The translations under genes and the position numbers were made by a program. From Nocardia tenerifensis NBRC 101015 (lineage in GTDB: Bacteria; Actinomycetota; Actinomycetes; Mycobacteriales; Mycobacteriaceae), in assembly GCF_000308715.1 (NCBI RefSeq), contig NZ_BAGH01000310.1, forward strand, positions 1 through 41,462: a stretch of DNA of 41,462 nt. Direction: 5' to 3'. Shown one piece after another: positions 7,762-14,969 of this stretch; within the stretch, counting starts at the first letter, position 1, and each line of letters begins with the position of its first letter. Under the pieces are notes generated by a model, which worked only from the letters and a program-made list of their open reading frames with translations, was not told where the DNA came from and did no database searches.

Positions 7762-8421
7762 TCAGGCGCGCCGGCCGCGATTGCGGACCACGATGGTGAC
7801 CGCGATCAACGGCACGATCACCGACACCATCAGCACCGGCGACAGCCACGCCATAGTGGGAATCGGCAGCTGGTAGGCGAGCACGATCCGGACCGCGGCC
7901 TCGCCGACCAGCCCCGCGCCCCACAGCACTGTCAGCGTGCCGAACATCCTGCGCTTGGCCGGATCGGTCCGGTAGGCGGTCTCCAAGGCGGCGAGCTTGG
8001 CCGGGCCGCTCGCGGCCAACGCCTTGCGCGCCGCGAAGTAGGTCAACGGCTTGCCGATCGCGACGCTGATCAAGAACGCCAGGCCGATCAGCAGGGTCGC
8101 CGCGGAGTCCTTGACGATCATCAGGCGCGCATCGCCGGTGAACACCGAGGCGGCGAGGCCGAAGGCGAAGCCGCCCAACACAATCGCGGACATGACCTCG
8201 AGCCGCCGCAACCGGATCGCCTGCACGATCAGCATCGCGGCGCAGAGCGCGGTGCCGGCGAGCAGCCCGGCGAAGTCGCTGTACCCCAGCGCGTGCAACG
8301 CGAAGTACGCGCCCATCGGGACGGCGATATCGCGGGCGATCGGCGCCAGCCAGCCGAACTTGCTCGCGGCCGATTCGGCGGACTGTTCGACCCTGTCGGT
8401 GTCGGTTGCGGTGATGGTCAT
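7762..8421 (-). CDS. VC0807-like integral membrane protein
   Basis: This 219-residue protein has a short polar N-terminus, then about six hydrophobic segments beginning at IARDIAVPMGAYFALHALGY. The DIAVPMGAYFAL and KDSAATLLIGLAFLISVAIGKPLTYFAARK motifs match the VC0807-type family of small membrane proteins. No enzymatic role is established for this family. The start is the ATG at 8421. About 95 bases upstream lies a 20-base perfect palindrome (8517-8536) that could be its operator. Confidence 0.7.
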   Translation of the reverse strand: MTITATDTDRVEQSAESAASKFGWLAPIARDIAVPMGAYFALHALGYSDFAGLLAGTALCAAMLIVQAIRLRRLEVMSAIVLGGFAFGLAASVFTGDARLMIVKDSAATLLIGLAFLISVAIGKPLTYFAARKALAASGPAKLAALETAYRTDPAKRRMFGTLTVLWGAGLVGEAAVRIVLAYQLPIPTMAWLSPVLMVSVIVPLIAVTIVVRNRGRRA

Positions 8422-8516
8422 CGGGGTGCTCCTCGTCGGCGTATTCAGCGGTGCGCTACGAGAATCGACGCTACGGACGGCGGCGAGCGAGCAGATCTGT
8501 CAACCATCACGACCGC

Positions 8517-8536
8517 GGCATGACACATGTCATGCC
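8517..8536. promoter_or_regulatory. 20-base palindrome, likely repressor operator
   Basis: GGCATGACA-CA-TGTCATGCC is a perfect inverted repeat with nine-base arms and a two-base spacer. Its core TGACA-N2-TGTCA is of the sort bound by TetR- or GntR-type dimers. It lies upstream of the minus-strand VC0807-like gene; no regulator gene is adjacent. The cognate protein is unknown. Confidence 0.5.
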
Positions 8537-8539
8537 CGG

Positions 8540-8589
8540 CCCGCTACGCGCGGGTCGATCCCACACCCGCTACGCGGGTCAATCCCACA
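8540..8589. repeat. Two tandem ~25-bp copies, each with a small hairpin
   Basis: The two copies begin CCCGCTACGCG and share GGGTC(G/A)ATCCCACA. The first (8540-8565) carries an extra CG. Each contains a CCCGC...GCGGG stem. They lie at and just beyond the 3' end of the minus-strand gene ending at 8579 and could act as its terminator. Confidence 0.5.
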
Positions 8590-8917
8590 GCGCGGCGACG
8601 ACGGCCTGATAGTCGCACGGCTCGAGCGTCGGCCGGCCGGTCGCGAGCAGCCATCGCTCGACCGCGCGGTCGCCGTCGGTGCGATAGGTGCGTTCCTCGC
8701 CGCGCGCGATCTCGATGACGCCGCCCCGCACGCGCAGGGTCTCCTCGTCCGACAGCTGAGCGACGAAACCCCGGTAGCCCCCGTCGTTTTCGGCCTCGCC
8801 CGCGCTCGATCGGGGCGCCGCCGCGATCAGCCCGTGTAGCTGCGCCTCGTCCCCCGACGCCAGCTGCCACCGCGGATTGGGCCGGTCGGAATGCAGGTCG
8901 AGTTCGACCTTGATCAT
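8579..8917 (-). CDS. Small conserved hypothetical protein (ELDLHSDRPNP type)
   Basis: This 112-residue protein begins MIKVELDLHSDRPNPRWQL. The ELDxxSxRPNPxW opening is shared by small uncharacterised proteins of actinobacteria and myxobacteria. The middle has FVAQLSDEETLRVRGGVIEI, then an acidic C-terminus with a Cys (LEPCDYQAVVAALWD). No catalytic motif, signal peptide or membrane segment is visible. The ATG at 8917 has GGGGAA seven bases upstream, which favours it over the longer open frame. The 295-base region upstream, divergent to the glutaredoxin gene, may be shared. The function is unknown. Confidence 0.65.
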   Translation of the reverse strand: MIKVELDLHSDRPNPRWQLASGDEAQLHGLIAAAPRSSAGEAENDGGYRGFVAQLSDEETLRVRGGVIEIARGEERTYRTDGDRAVERWLLATGRPTLEPCDYQAVVAALWD

Positions 8918-9085
8918 GCACGTTCCCCTGACGATGTCGCGCCGCCGACGACGGCACCGGCGAGCCCGAGCGGAGTCCTCGACAACACTGATCTCCTCAC
9001 GGGCGCCTCGAATGGGGAGATGGTAGCCCCGCTCCGCCGCCGCCACCACTCGGCGAAACAAATTCTGACCAGGCATTCCGGCGAT

Positions 9086-9099
9086 AGTGATCAATCACT
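9086..9099. promoter_or_regulatory. Palindrome in the glutaredoxin upstream region
   Basis: AGTGAT-CA-ATCACT is a perfect 14-base inverted repeat in the 295-base divergent region. It is about 110 bases from the glutaredoxin start and 170 from the other gene. It has the size and symmetry of a repressor site. No other feature was seen in this intergenic stretch. Confidence 0.35.
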
Positions 9100-9212
9100 G
9101 AAAACATTGCGGCCGAGGCCCATGCCGGCGCGGAAATCGCCGAGGGGGGTCCGGCGAATGTATACGCTCGAATGAGGATGCCCGAGGACCACGAACGCAC
9201 CGAGGACCGACG

Positions 9213-9473
9213 ATGACCGATTCCGACCCCACCGCCCCGATCACCGTCTATTGGCGCTGGGGCTGCCCCTTCTGCCTGCGGCTCGGCGCTCGCCTGCGCA
9301 TAGCGCGAATCCCGTTCCGGCGGGTGGACATCCGCGATCCGGAGGCCGCGGCACGGGTGCGGGCGATCACCGGCGGGGACGAGGTCACTCCGACCGTCCT
9401 CGCGAACGGACACGAATTGGTGAATCCGAGCATCGAGGAGATCCGCGCCGCGCTGGCCGATACGGCGCGATAG
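9213..9473 (+). CDS. Glutaredoxin-like / mycoredoxin family protein
   Basis: This 86-residue cytosolic protein has the glutaredoxin fold: strand ITVYWRWGCPFC with the redox motif CPFC at about residues 20-23, then FRRVDIRDPEAAARVRAITGGDEVTPTVLANGHELVNPSIEEIRAAL. The cis-proline segment TPTVL is intact. Actinobacterial proteins of this type (mycoredoxins) reduce mycothiol mixed disulfides instead of glutathione ones; that the partner here is mycothiol is inferred from the likely host. The ATG at 9213 directly follows GACCGACG without a strong Shine-Dalgarno. Transcription ends at the paired hairpins at 9546-9603. Confidence 0.8.
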   Translation: MTDSDPTAPITVYWRWGCPFCLRLGARLRIARIPFRRVDIRDPEAAARVRAITGGDEVTPTVLANGHELVNPSIEEIRAALADTAR

Positions 9474-9545
9474 AAACTCGCCCCGCACCGTTCGCTGAAA
9501 GCCTGACCGGTAATGCGGACGCGGTCCGTGAAACAGCTTGTCGCA

Positions 9546-9603
9546 GTGCCGGTTATACCGGCACAACTCGACGCACGCTGCGACAGGGCAGCGTGCGTCG
9601 AGT
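9546..9603. terminator. Double hairpin between convergent genes
   Basis: Two adjacent perfect stems are present. The first is GTGCCGGT-TAT-ACCGGCAC (9546-9564). The second is a 15-bp stem ACTCGACGCACGCTG (9566-9580) with CAGCGTGCGTCGAGT (9589-9603) and an 8-base loop. They lie between the ends of the glutaredoxin gene and the convergent SAP-like gene and can terminate both directions. There is no strong T-tract. Confidence 0.75.
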
Positions 9604-9611
9604 CTGGATCA

Positions 9612-9941
9612 TTATTTGTCCGCGAGCGCCTTTTCGAGCTGGCTCTTGTTCATCTTCGAGCGCCCCTCGATGCCGCGCCGGCGGGCCTCGTTATAGAGCT
9701 GATCGCGGGTCCGGCCCTTCGGGCCGCTACGCCCGGAACGCTGGCCGCCCCGGCTCTGCGGGGACTTGTCCTTGACGGAGGAACGGCTGGCCGTCTTGGA
9801 CTCCCCGGACTGTGCCCGATTCTTGTTCACGGTGCGGGCCGCGATCTCCTTGGCCCGCTTCGTGCTGGCGCCCTGGTTCTTCTCGGAGTCCTTGATGTGT
9901 TCGTACTGCCGTTCGCGTTTGTCGCTCCACTGTTTCGGCAT
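9612..9941 (-). CDS. Basic SAP/Rho-N-like protein (annotated elsewhere as plasmid stabilisation protein)
   Basis: This 109-residue, very lysine- and arginine-rich protein has three parts. The N-terminus MPKQWSDKRERQYEHIKDS is followed by a KRAKEIAARTVNK segment, a flexible Ser/Gly/Arg linker, and a C-terminal helix-turn-helix-like unit TRDQLYNEARRRGIEGRSKMNKSQLEKALADK, which resembles the Rho N-terminal/SAP nucleic-acid binding fold. Homologues across actinobacteria are chromosomal despite the plasmid-stabilisation label. A nucleic-acid-binding or stress role is likely but unproven. The ATG at 9941 is preceded by AGGAGG on the coding strand. Confidence 0.75.
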   Translation of the reverse strand: MPKQWSDKRERQYEHIKDSEKNQGASTKRAKEIAARTVNKNRAQSGESKTASRSSVKDKSPQSRGGQRSGRSGPKGRTRDQLYNEARRRGIEGRSKMNKSQLEKALADK

Positions 9942-10004
9942 GTCAACACCTCCTGGGCATCGAGTACCCAGGCAGCAGCGAGCAAACCTACGCCGACGCG
10001 GAAC

Positions 10005-10355
10005 TCAGCGGCGACGCAGGCGGGTCCGGGGGATCTTGCCGTCGGCCGGCGCGGGTTCCTTGCGCTCGCTGGCGAGGGCGAGCATGGCCAGGCCGGTGTC
10101 GCGAATGAGCATGTCCAGGTCGTCCACCAGGCCGGTGATGGTGGCGCGCAGCCGCGGCTGGACGGTGTCGTCGATCTCGTCGAGCACGCGGTGCAGCTGC
10201 AGGCCCACGTCGAACAGATGGCGGACCAAGCGGTCGCTCGCGTCCGCGAATTCCGCGTTGCCGTCGAGCTTTTGCCCTGGTGGGTCGGCCGGCCTATGCG
10301 GGAGGCGCACACGTGTAGGGCTGCCCGTATAGCCGAGTTGCGTTGAATATGGCAT
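10005..10355 (-). CDS. Hypothetical protein, helical
   Basis: I do not recognise this 116-residue protein. It has a proline-rich, probably disordered N-terminus (residues 1-30), a central helical region with regular hydrophobic spacing (DRLVRHLFDVGLQLHRVLDEIDDTVQPRLRATITGLVDDLDMLIRDTGLAMLALA) suggestive of a helical hairpin or coiled coil, and a basic tail ending RTRLRRR. The start at 10355 is well supported by GAGGAGGAG immediately upstream. It is divergent from the FMN-binding protein gene. No membrane segment or signal peptide is present. Confidence 0.6.
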   Translation of the reverse strand: MPYSTQLGYTGSPTRVRLPHRPADPPGQKLDGNAEFADASDRLVRHLFDVGLQLHRVLDEIDDTVQPRLRATITGLVDDLDMLIRDTGLAMLALASERKEPAPADGKIPRTRLRRR

Positions 10356-10507
10356 GGCTCCTCCTCGATAGTGACCAGGCTCATCGCCACGCCCGAGCCG
10401 CGCGACTGGACTCGAAGCGATGCCTAATTTTACGAGGATTCGAGCAATTTTAGCCATCGTCGTCCACACCCCGAAACGATGTGCGGGCGGGGTGGAAGAA
10501 TGGAGGT

Positions 10508-10918
10508 ATGCCCGCCTACCGCGAGAGCGAGACGCGCGAGCTGTCGGTAGAGGATTCCTTGGACCTGCTCCACCGTGTCCGATTCGGCCGCATCGCGTTC
10601 TCCCGGCATGCATTACCCACGATCCGCCCCGTCCGGCACACGGTCGTCGATGGCTGCATCGTGATCCCCGCGGACCAGGCCATGATTCGCACCCTGCACA
10701 GACAGGTCGTGGCCTACGAGGTCGACACCATCGATCATCACACCAATCTCGGCCGCTGCGTGATCATCACCGGCGTCGCCGACACCGTGATGGACGAGCA
10801 GGAACTCGACCACTATCGGCTGTACCTGAGCCCGGAGATCGCGCAGGACAACCAGCTGATCGTCATCGATCCCGACATCATCACCGGCATCGAGTACGTC
10901 AGCTTCAACGGGGCCTGA
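10508..10918 (+). CDS. Pyridoxamine 5'-phosphate oxidase-fold (FMN/F420-binding) protein
   Basis: This 136-residue protein has the split-barrel signature of flavin-binding PNPOx-like proteins: SVEDSLDLLHRVRFGRIAFSRHALPTIRPVRHTVVDGCIVIP, then a VVAYEVDTIDHHTNLGRCVIITGVADTV segment. These small proteins bind FMN or F420 and act as reductases or stress proteins; dormancy-regulon members in mycobacteria are similar. The start is uncertain. The ATG at 10508 gives the family-like N-terminus MPAYRESETRELS, but GGAGG lies only one base before it. A GTG at 10481 adds nine residues. popR follows 77 bases later on the same strand. Confidence 0.75.
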   Translation: MPAYRESETRELSVEDSLDLLHRVRFGRIAFSRHALPTIRPVRHTVVDGCIVIPADQAMIRTLHRQVVAYEVDTIDHHTNLGRCVIITGVADTVMDEQELDHYRLYLSPEIAQDNQLIVIDPDIITGIEYVSFNGA

Positions 10919-10995
10919 ACAACGCTGCGCGCGGACCTGTCCGCCGTCGGTGAACATCGTCCGGATCTGCCCCGCCGGGTGGAAGACTCGTCGGC

Positions 10996-11397
10996 ATGGC
11001 AGCGGAAGAGGATGGCGTCGTAGTCGATCTCGATGCGCATCGTCGCGGCGAGACCCGCCGGGGCAGGCTCGCCCCGGTACAGCCGGATCGGGACCGAGCC
11101 GAGGCGGTCTCGCCGCTGCTGCGCGCCGTCTACGGCGAGGTGCTGCGCGACGAACGACAGGATCAGGACCGGACGCTGGCCGACGTCGCCACGGCGGTCG
11201 GCATGTCCAAGCAGTACCTGTCCGAGATCGAGCGGGGACGCAAGGAGGCGTCCTCGGAAATGCTGCACTCGATCTGCGACGCGCTGGGAATGCCGGTCGA
11301 GTCGCTGCTCTTCCGCGGCGCCCGGAGACTGGGCGCGCTGCGGCAGCTCGGCCGCCGCCCGGTCTCCGGGGCGCGCGTCGAGCTGCTCGCGGCCTAA
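10996..11397 (+). CDS. popR: PopR/ClgR-type HTH activator of clpP genes
   Basis: This 133-residue protein has a variable basic N-terminus and an XRE-type helix-turn-helix at residues ~57-85 (RTLADVATAVGMSKQYLSEIERGRKEAS). The motif YLSEIERGRKEASSE is the hallmark of actinobacterial ClgR/PopR regulators. The sequence ends ELLAA. In Streptomyces, PopR activates the clpP3-clpP4 operon, and its two C-terminal alanines make it a ClpP substrate. Here the protein has the same tail and its gene converges on two clpP genes, three bases from the clpP stop. I therefore infer the same feedback loop. Calling it popR rather than clgR rests on this context and on the operator at 12638-12652. Confidence 0.8.
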   Translation: MAAEEDGVVVDLDAHRRGETRRGRLAPVQPDRDRAEAVSPLLRAVYGEVLRDERQDQDRTLADVATAVGMSKQYLSEIERGRKEASSEMLHSICDALGMPVESLLFRGARRLGALRQLGRRPVSGARVELLAA

Positions 11398-11400
11398 GCC

Positions 11401-11997
11401 TCAGCGGTCGCGGGTGAAAATCAGCTCGTCGGCCAGTCCGTACTCGACGGCCTCCCGCGCGGTGAACACCCGATCGCGCGCGGTGTCCCTGCGCAGCTGC
11501 GCGACGCTCTGACCGGTGTGTTTACTCAGGATCTCCTCGGTCTGCGAGCGGATCCGCATCACTTCGGCGGCCTGCAGCGCCAGGTCGGAGATGGTGCCCT
11601 GGCCCTGCGCCGACGGCTGATGCAGCAGCACGCGAGAGTGGTTGAGGACGTAGCGCCGCCCCGGCGTGCCCGCCGCCAGCAGCACCGCCGCGGCCGACAC
11701 CGCCTGACCCATGGCGTAGGTCTCGACCGGCGTCCGCAGGAACTGCAGGGTGTCGTAGATCGCCAGCATCGCCGTGTTCGACCCGCCCGGCGAGTTGATG
11801 TACAGGCTGATCTCGCGATCCGGCGACTCCGACTCCAGGTGCAGCAGTTGCGCCATCACGACATTCGCGACGCCGTCGTCGATCTCGGTGCCCAGGAAGA
11901 TGATTCGGTCGTTGAGCAACCGGCTGAACACATCGAAGGAGCGCTCGCCGTTCGGGGTGCGTTCGATGACATGGGGAATCGTGTACTGGGACATCAC
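11401..11997 (-). CDS. clpP: ATP-dependent Clp protease proteolytic subunit (ClpP4-like)
   Basis: This 198-residue serine protease subunit has a complete catalytic triad: Ser101 in [11 protein letters not shown], His126 in LLHQPSA and Asp175 in DTARDRVFT. The SLYINSPGG oxyanion region is intact. The Ser context (AVSAA) departs from the usual AASMG, which suggests divergence from housekeeping ClpP. ClpP subunits form 14-mers working with ClpX or ClpC ATPases. Its GTG at 11997 overlaps the upstream clpP stop (GTGA), with an ATG one codon on, so the two are translationally coupled and likely form a hetero-oligomer. This is the second gene of the pair. Confidence 0.9.
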   Translation of the reverse strand: MMSQYTIPHVIERTPNGERSFDVFSRLLNDRIIFLGTEIDDGVANVVMAQLLHLESESPDREISLYINSPGGSNTAMLAIYDTLQFLRTPVETYAMGQAVSAAAVLLAAGTPGRRYVLNHSRVLLHQPSAQGQGTISDLALQAAEVMRIRSQTEEILSKHTGQSVAQLRRDTARDRVFTAREAVEYGLADELIFTRDR

Positions 11998-12596
11998 AAC
12001 CCCGCTCGGTGGGCGTTGGTGAACGGCGCGATCTGGGCGAAGGTGGCGGCGATCTGGTCCACGATCCCGTAGTCGCGCGCCTGCTCCGGGGTGAACCAGC
12101 GATCACGGTCGCTGTCGGTGCGGATCTCCTCGAGCGAATGCCCGGTCTCGGCGGCCAGAATCTGCTCCGACTGCAACTTCATGTACTCCAGGTTCTCGGC
12201 CTGGATCGCGATGTCCATGGCGGTGCCGCCGATGCCGGCCGAGGGCTGGTGCATCATGATCCTGCTGTGCGCCAAGCTGATTCGCTTGCCCTTGGTGCCC
12301 GAGGCGAGCAACACCTGACCCATGCTCGCGGCGAAGCCGACGGCCACGGTCACCACGTCGTTCGGGATCAGCTTCATCGTGTCGTAGATGGCGAGGCCGG
12401 CGAGGACCGACCCGCCCGGCGAGTTGATGTACAGGACGATGTCGCGCTTGTCGTCCTCCCCCGCGAGCAACACCAGTTCGGTGCAGGCCCGCTCGGCCAT
12501 CGCGTCGTCGACCTCACCGGTCAGTTGGATGGTCCGATGGCGGAACAGTCGATCGGCTAGTTGTCCCCGGTAGTCCAGGTGCGATGTTTCGATCAT
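11994..12596 (-). CDS. clpP: ATP-dependent Clp protease proteolytic subunit (ClpP3-like)
   Basis: This 200-residue subunit has Ser91 in [11 protein letters not shown], His116 in MMHQPSAG and Asp165 in SDRDRWFT, all in canonical spacing, and [10 protein letters not shown] upstream. It should be a catalytically competent barrel subunit. It heads the two-gene operon. Upstream, in the gap to the divergent GNAT gene, is a palindrome close to the PopR box. Canonical actinobacterial clpP1P2 usually sit beside tig and clpX, and neither is here, so this is probably the inducible second pair, equivalent to Streptomyces clpP3-clpP4. The start at 12596 gives a compact N-terminus with no propeptide extension. 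Confidence 0.9.
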   Translation of the reverse strand: MIETSHLDYRGQLADRLFRHRTIQLTGEVDDAMAERACTELVLLAGEDDKRDIVLYINSPGGSVLAGLAIYDTMKLIPNDVVTVAVGFAASMGQVLLASGTKGKRISLAHSRIMMHQPSAGIGGTAMDIAIQAENLEYMKLQSEQILAAETGHSLEEIRTDSDRDRWFTPEQARDYGIVDQIAATFAQIAPFTNAHRAGL

Positions 12597-12636
12597 GCCT
12601 CAGTCCTATCCCCCGGAGGCGCCCCGATGACGCTGT

Positions 12637-12653
12637 GTCTGCCGACAGCAGAC
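12637..12653. promoter_or_regulatory. PopR operator-like palindrome upstream of the clpP pair
   Basis: TCTGCC-GAC-AGCAGA at 12638-12652 differs by one base from TCTGCC-N3-GGCAGA, the site I recall for Streptomyces PopR. Read one base wider it is a perfect GTCTGC-N5-GCAGAC palindrome. It lies 41 bases upstream of the clpP3-like start, where an activator would bind. Confidence 0.65.
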
Positions 12654-12691
12654 GCGCCCTGGCGGACGTGCGGAACGTCGATTCGATCTCG

Positions 12692-12703
12692 TAGAGTGCG
12701 CGA
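12692..12703 (+). promoter_or_regulatory. -10 element of the GNAT gene (leaderless-type)
   Basis: TAGAGT at 12692-12697 is a TANNNT hexamer ending six bases before the ATG at 12704. No Shine-Dalgarno is visible, which fits a leaderless message. Confidence 0.4.
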
Positions 12704-13189
12704 ATGGTGGATGAGGTCGAGGTGCGGGCGGCGCGGGCGGAAGACGCCGCGACCATCGCGCGAATCTGGTATGCGGGCTGGTGCGATGCGCATCTGGGGA
12801 ACGTCCCGGACGAGCTGATCGCCGGCCGTCCGCGCGAATCCTTCGATAGGCGTGCGGCAGAACGGGTTTCGGATACCACCGTGGCCACGGTGGGCGGCGT
12901 CGTGGCCGGGTTCGTGATGGTGCTCGGCGACGAGGTGAACCAGGTCTACGTCTCCGGCGACCACCGGGGCTCCGGCCTCGCCGCGCGCCTACTGGCCGCC
13001 GCGGAGGATCGCCTGCGCGCCGACGGCCACCACGAGACGTGGCTGGTCGTGGTGCCGGGCAACGCGCGCGCCCGCAAGTTCTACGAGAACCACGGCTGGA
13101 TCGATGACGGCCCCCACATGCACACCATCACCGGCACGGCGGGGCCCGTCGACGTGCCGACGCACCGCTACGTCAAACGCCTCGATTGA
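12704..13189 (+). CDS. GNAT family N-acetyltransferase
   Basis: This 161-residue protein has the GNAT order: VRAARAEDAATIARIWYAGW at the start, then VAGFVMVLGDEVNQVYVSGDHRGSGLAARLLAAAEDRLRADG, where the RGSGLA segment is the acetyl-CoA pyrophosphate-binding motif A (Q/RxxGxG/A), and the late motif NARARKFYENHGWIDDG. It should transfer an acetyl group from acetyl-CoA to an amine; the acceptor is unknown. It is divergent from the clpP operon and probably shares that regulatory gap. Its 3' end overlaps the convergent MmyB-type regulator gene by 17 bases. Confidence 0.85.
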   Translation: MVDEVEVRAARAEDAATIARIWYAGWCDAHLGNVPDELIAGRPRESFDRRAAERVSDTTVATVGGVVAGFVMVLGDEVNQVYVSGDHRGSGLAARLLAAAEDRLRADGHHETWLVVVPGNARARKFYENHGWIDDGPHMHTITGTAGPVDVPTHRYVKRLD

Positions 13190-14054
13190 CCGCGGCGTCC
13201 TGATCGCGTGACACGGCGTCCCGGCGCGCCGGATCCCCGGTGGCGATCATGCTGCCCAGCAGCGCCAGCCCGCGCTCGGACGCCGAGCCGGGCTCGGCGT
13301 GGTAGGCGACCAGCAGCTGCCCCGGCGCGCCGTTCACGGAGAAGGTCTCATAGGCCAGGGTCAGCTCGCCGACCAGCGGGTTGCGGAAGCGTTTGGTGCC
13401 CGCCGTCTTCTCCTTGATGTCGTGGCGGGCCCACAGGCGGCGGAACTCCTCGCTCTTCAACGACAGCTCGCCGACGAGCTCGGTCAGGCGGGGGTCGTCG
13501 AGGTCGCCCGCGGTGGCGCGCAGGCTCGCGACCGTGTCCGCGGCGTGGATCGCCCAGTCCGGGTAGATGTTTCGCGCCTCCGGATCGAGAAACATCATGC
13601 GCACCTGGTTGTTACCTGGTACCGAGATCGAGTTCAGCGCGGCCGCAAGCGGATTCGCGGCGAGGACGTCCATGTGCCTGCCGAGCACCACGGCCGGGGT
13701 GTTCGGCCACGCTTGCAGCAGGGACAGCAGGCCGGGGCTCACCCGTTCGGGCCGCTGCGGCGCGCGCCTGCGCCGCACCACCGGGCGGGCCAGCTCCCGC
13801 AGGTGCGCCGCGCCCTGCTCGTCGAGCGCGAACACCCGGGCCAACGCGGCGATCACCTGCTCGGACGGGTGCTTGTCCCGCCCTTGCTCCAGCCGCACAT
13901 AGTAGTCGGCGCTCACGCCCGCGAGCAGAGCGACTTCTTCGCGGCGCAGCCCCGCCACGCGACGCTGGCCACCCCCGGACATCCCGAAATCCTCCGGGCG
14001 TACCAGTTCCCGTCGCGCCCGGAGGAATGCGCCCAGTCGGTTATCGGAGTCCAT
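13173..14054 (-). CDS. XRE-family regulator with MmyB-like ligand-binding domain
   Basis: In this 293-residue protein residues 1-80 form an HTH (LGAFLRARRELVRPEDFG, then RRVAGLRREEVALLAGVSADYYVRLEQGRDKHPSEQVIAALARVF). The rest is the MmyB-like PAS-type domain (WPNTPAVVLGRHMDVLAANPLAAAL, MMFLDPEARNIYPDWAIHAADTVASLRA, FRRLWARHDI, GELTLAYETFSVNGAPGQLLVAYHAEPGS). Such regulators, named after the methylenomycin regulator, bind hydrophobic ligands and usually repress an adjacent divergent oxidoreductase gene. That matches the SDR 102 bases away. An inverted repeat CCAGG-N10-CCTGG at 14103-14122 in the gap could be the operator. Confidence 0.85.
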   Translation of the reverse strand: MDSDNRLGAFLRARRELVRPEDFGMSGGGQRRVAGLRREEVALLAGVSADYYVRLEQGRDKHPSEQVIAALARVFALDEQGAAHLRELARPVVRRRRAPQRPERVSPGLLSLLQAWPNTPAVVLGRHMDVLAANPLAAALNSISVPGNNQVRMMFLDPEARNIYPDWAIHAADTVASLRATAGDLDDPRLTELVGELSLKSEEFRRLWARHDIKEKTAGTKRFRNPLVGELTLAYETFSVNGAPGQLLVAYHAEPGSASERGLALLGSMIATGDPARRDAVSRDQDAAVNRGV

Positions 14055-14155
14055 GCTTCGAGACTAAGCCAGCGCCTCCGCGGCTGGGTGGCCCTCCCAC
14101 TACCAGGAAGTCCGCCCCCTGGCACGAGCCTGTGACCAGCGCGAACGTTGTAGCC

Positions 14156-14905
14156 ATGACAAACAACCTCACCGGCCGCATCGCGGTCGTCACCGGAGCA
14201 TCCAGTGGAATCGGCGCCGCCACCGCACGGCGGCTCGCGGCCGAAGGCGCGAAGGTCGCGCTGCTGGGGCGGCGCAAGGACCGGCTAGAGGAACTGGCCG
14301 CCGAGATCGGCGCCCAGGCACTCGCCGTCGAGGCCGACGTCGCCGTGCGGCAGTCGGTGCTGGACGCCGCGGCCACCGTGCGGGCCGCGTTCGGACCCGT
14401 CGACCTCGTCGTCGCCAACGCGGGCGTCATGCTGGCCGCCCCGTTCGAGTCGGCGCAGGCCGACGAGTGGGATCGGATGGTCGGCACCAACGTCAACGGA
14501 TTGCTCTACACCGGAAGGGCTTTCATCGACGACCTGCTCGCCGCGGCGGGCAAGGGCGAGCGCGCCGACCTGGTCAACGTGGGCTCGATCGGCGGGCACA
14601 TGGTGTTCCCCAACTACTCCGTCTACACCGCGACCAAGGCGGCCGTCGCCCACCTGACCCGCAACATGCGGGCCGAGTTCGGGCCGCGCGGCGTGCGCGT
14701 GAAGAACATCGAACCCGGTTTGGTCAGCACCGAACTCGGCGACGGCATGGCCGACCAGGACCAGAAGGCCGGTCTCGCCGAGTGGCGCGCCGGGCTGGAA
14801 ACCCTTGTCGCCGGGGACATCGCCGACGCGATCGCCTACGCGGTGGCCGCGCCGCATCGGATGAACGTCGCGGAGATGATCGTCGTACCGACCCAGCAGG
14901 GCTGA
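14156..14905 (+). CDS. Short-chain dehydrogenase/reductase (SDR)
   Basis: This 249-residue protein has the NAD(P) motif TGASSGIGAATA at about residues 15-26, the ANAGV block, a catalytic Ser in NVGSIGGH, and the YSVYTATKAA segment (YxxxK). After it comes RVKNIEPGLVSTEL. All active-site residues are present, so it should reduce or oxidise a carbonyl/alcohol in the cytosol with NADPH or NADH. The arginine-rich segment GRRKD after strand 2 suggests NADP preference. I chose the ATG at 14156 (MTNNLTGRIAVVTG); the longer frame from 14027 is not family-like. Control by the divergent MmyB-type regulator is likely. Confidence 0.9.
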   Translation: MTNNLTGRIAVVTGASSGIGAATARRLAAEGAKVALLGRRKDRLEELAAEIGAQALAVEADVAVRQSVLDAAATVRAAFGPVDLVVANAGVMLAAPFESAQADEWDRMVGTNVNGLLYTGRAFIDDLLAAAGKGERADLVNVGSIGGHMVFPNYSVYTATKAAVAHLTRNMRAEFGPRGVRVKNIEPGLVSTELGDGMADQDQKAGLAEWRAGLETLVAGDIADAIAYAVAAPHRMNVAEMIVVPTQQG

Positions 14906-14921
14906 GCCGCACTCGAAAAAC

Positions 14922-14957
14922 GAAGGCCCGCCGTCGCATTCGCGTCGGCGGGCCTTC
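14922..14957. terminator. Bidirectional rho-independent terminator
   Basis: The 12-bp stem GAAGGCCCGCCG (14922-14933) pairs exactly with CGGCGGGCCTTC (14946-14957). On the minus strand the stem is followed by TTTTTC, a classical U-tract for the substrate-binding protein gene. The same hairpin lies after the SDR on the plus strand. Confidence 0.85.
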
Positions 14958-14969
14958 CTGGATATGTCG

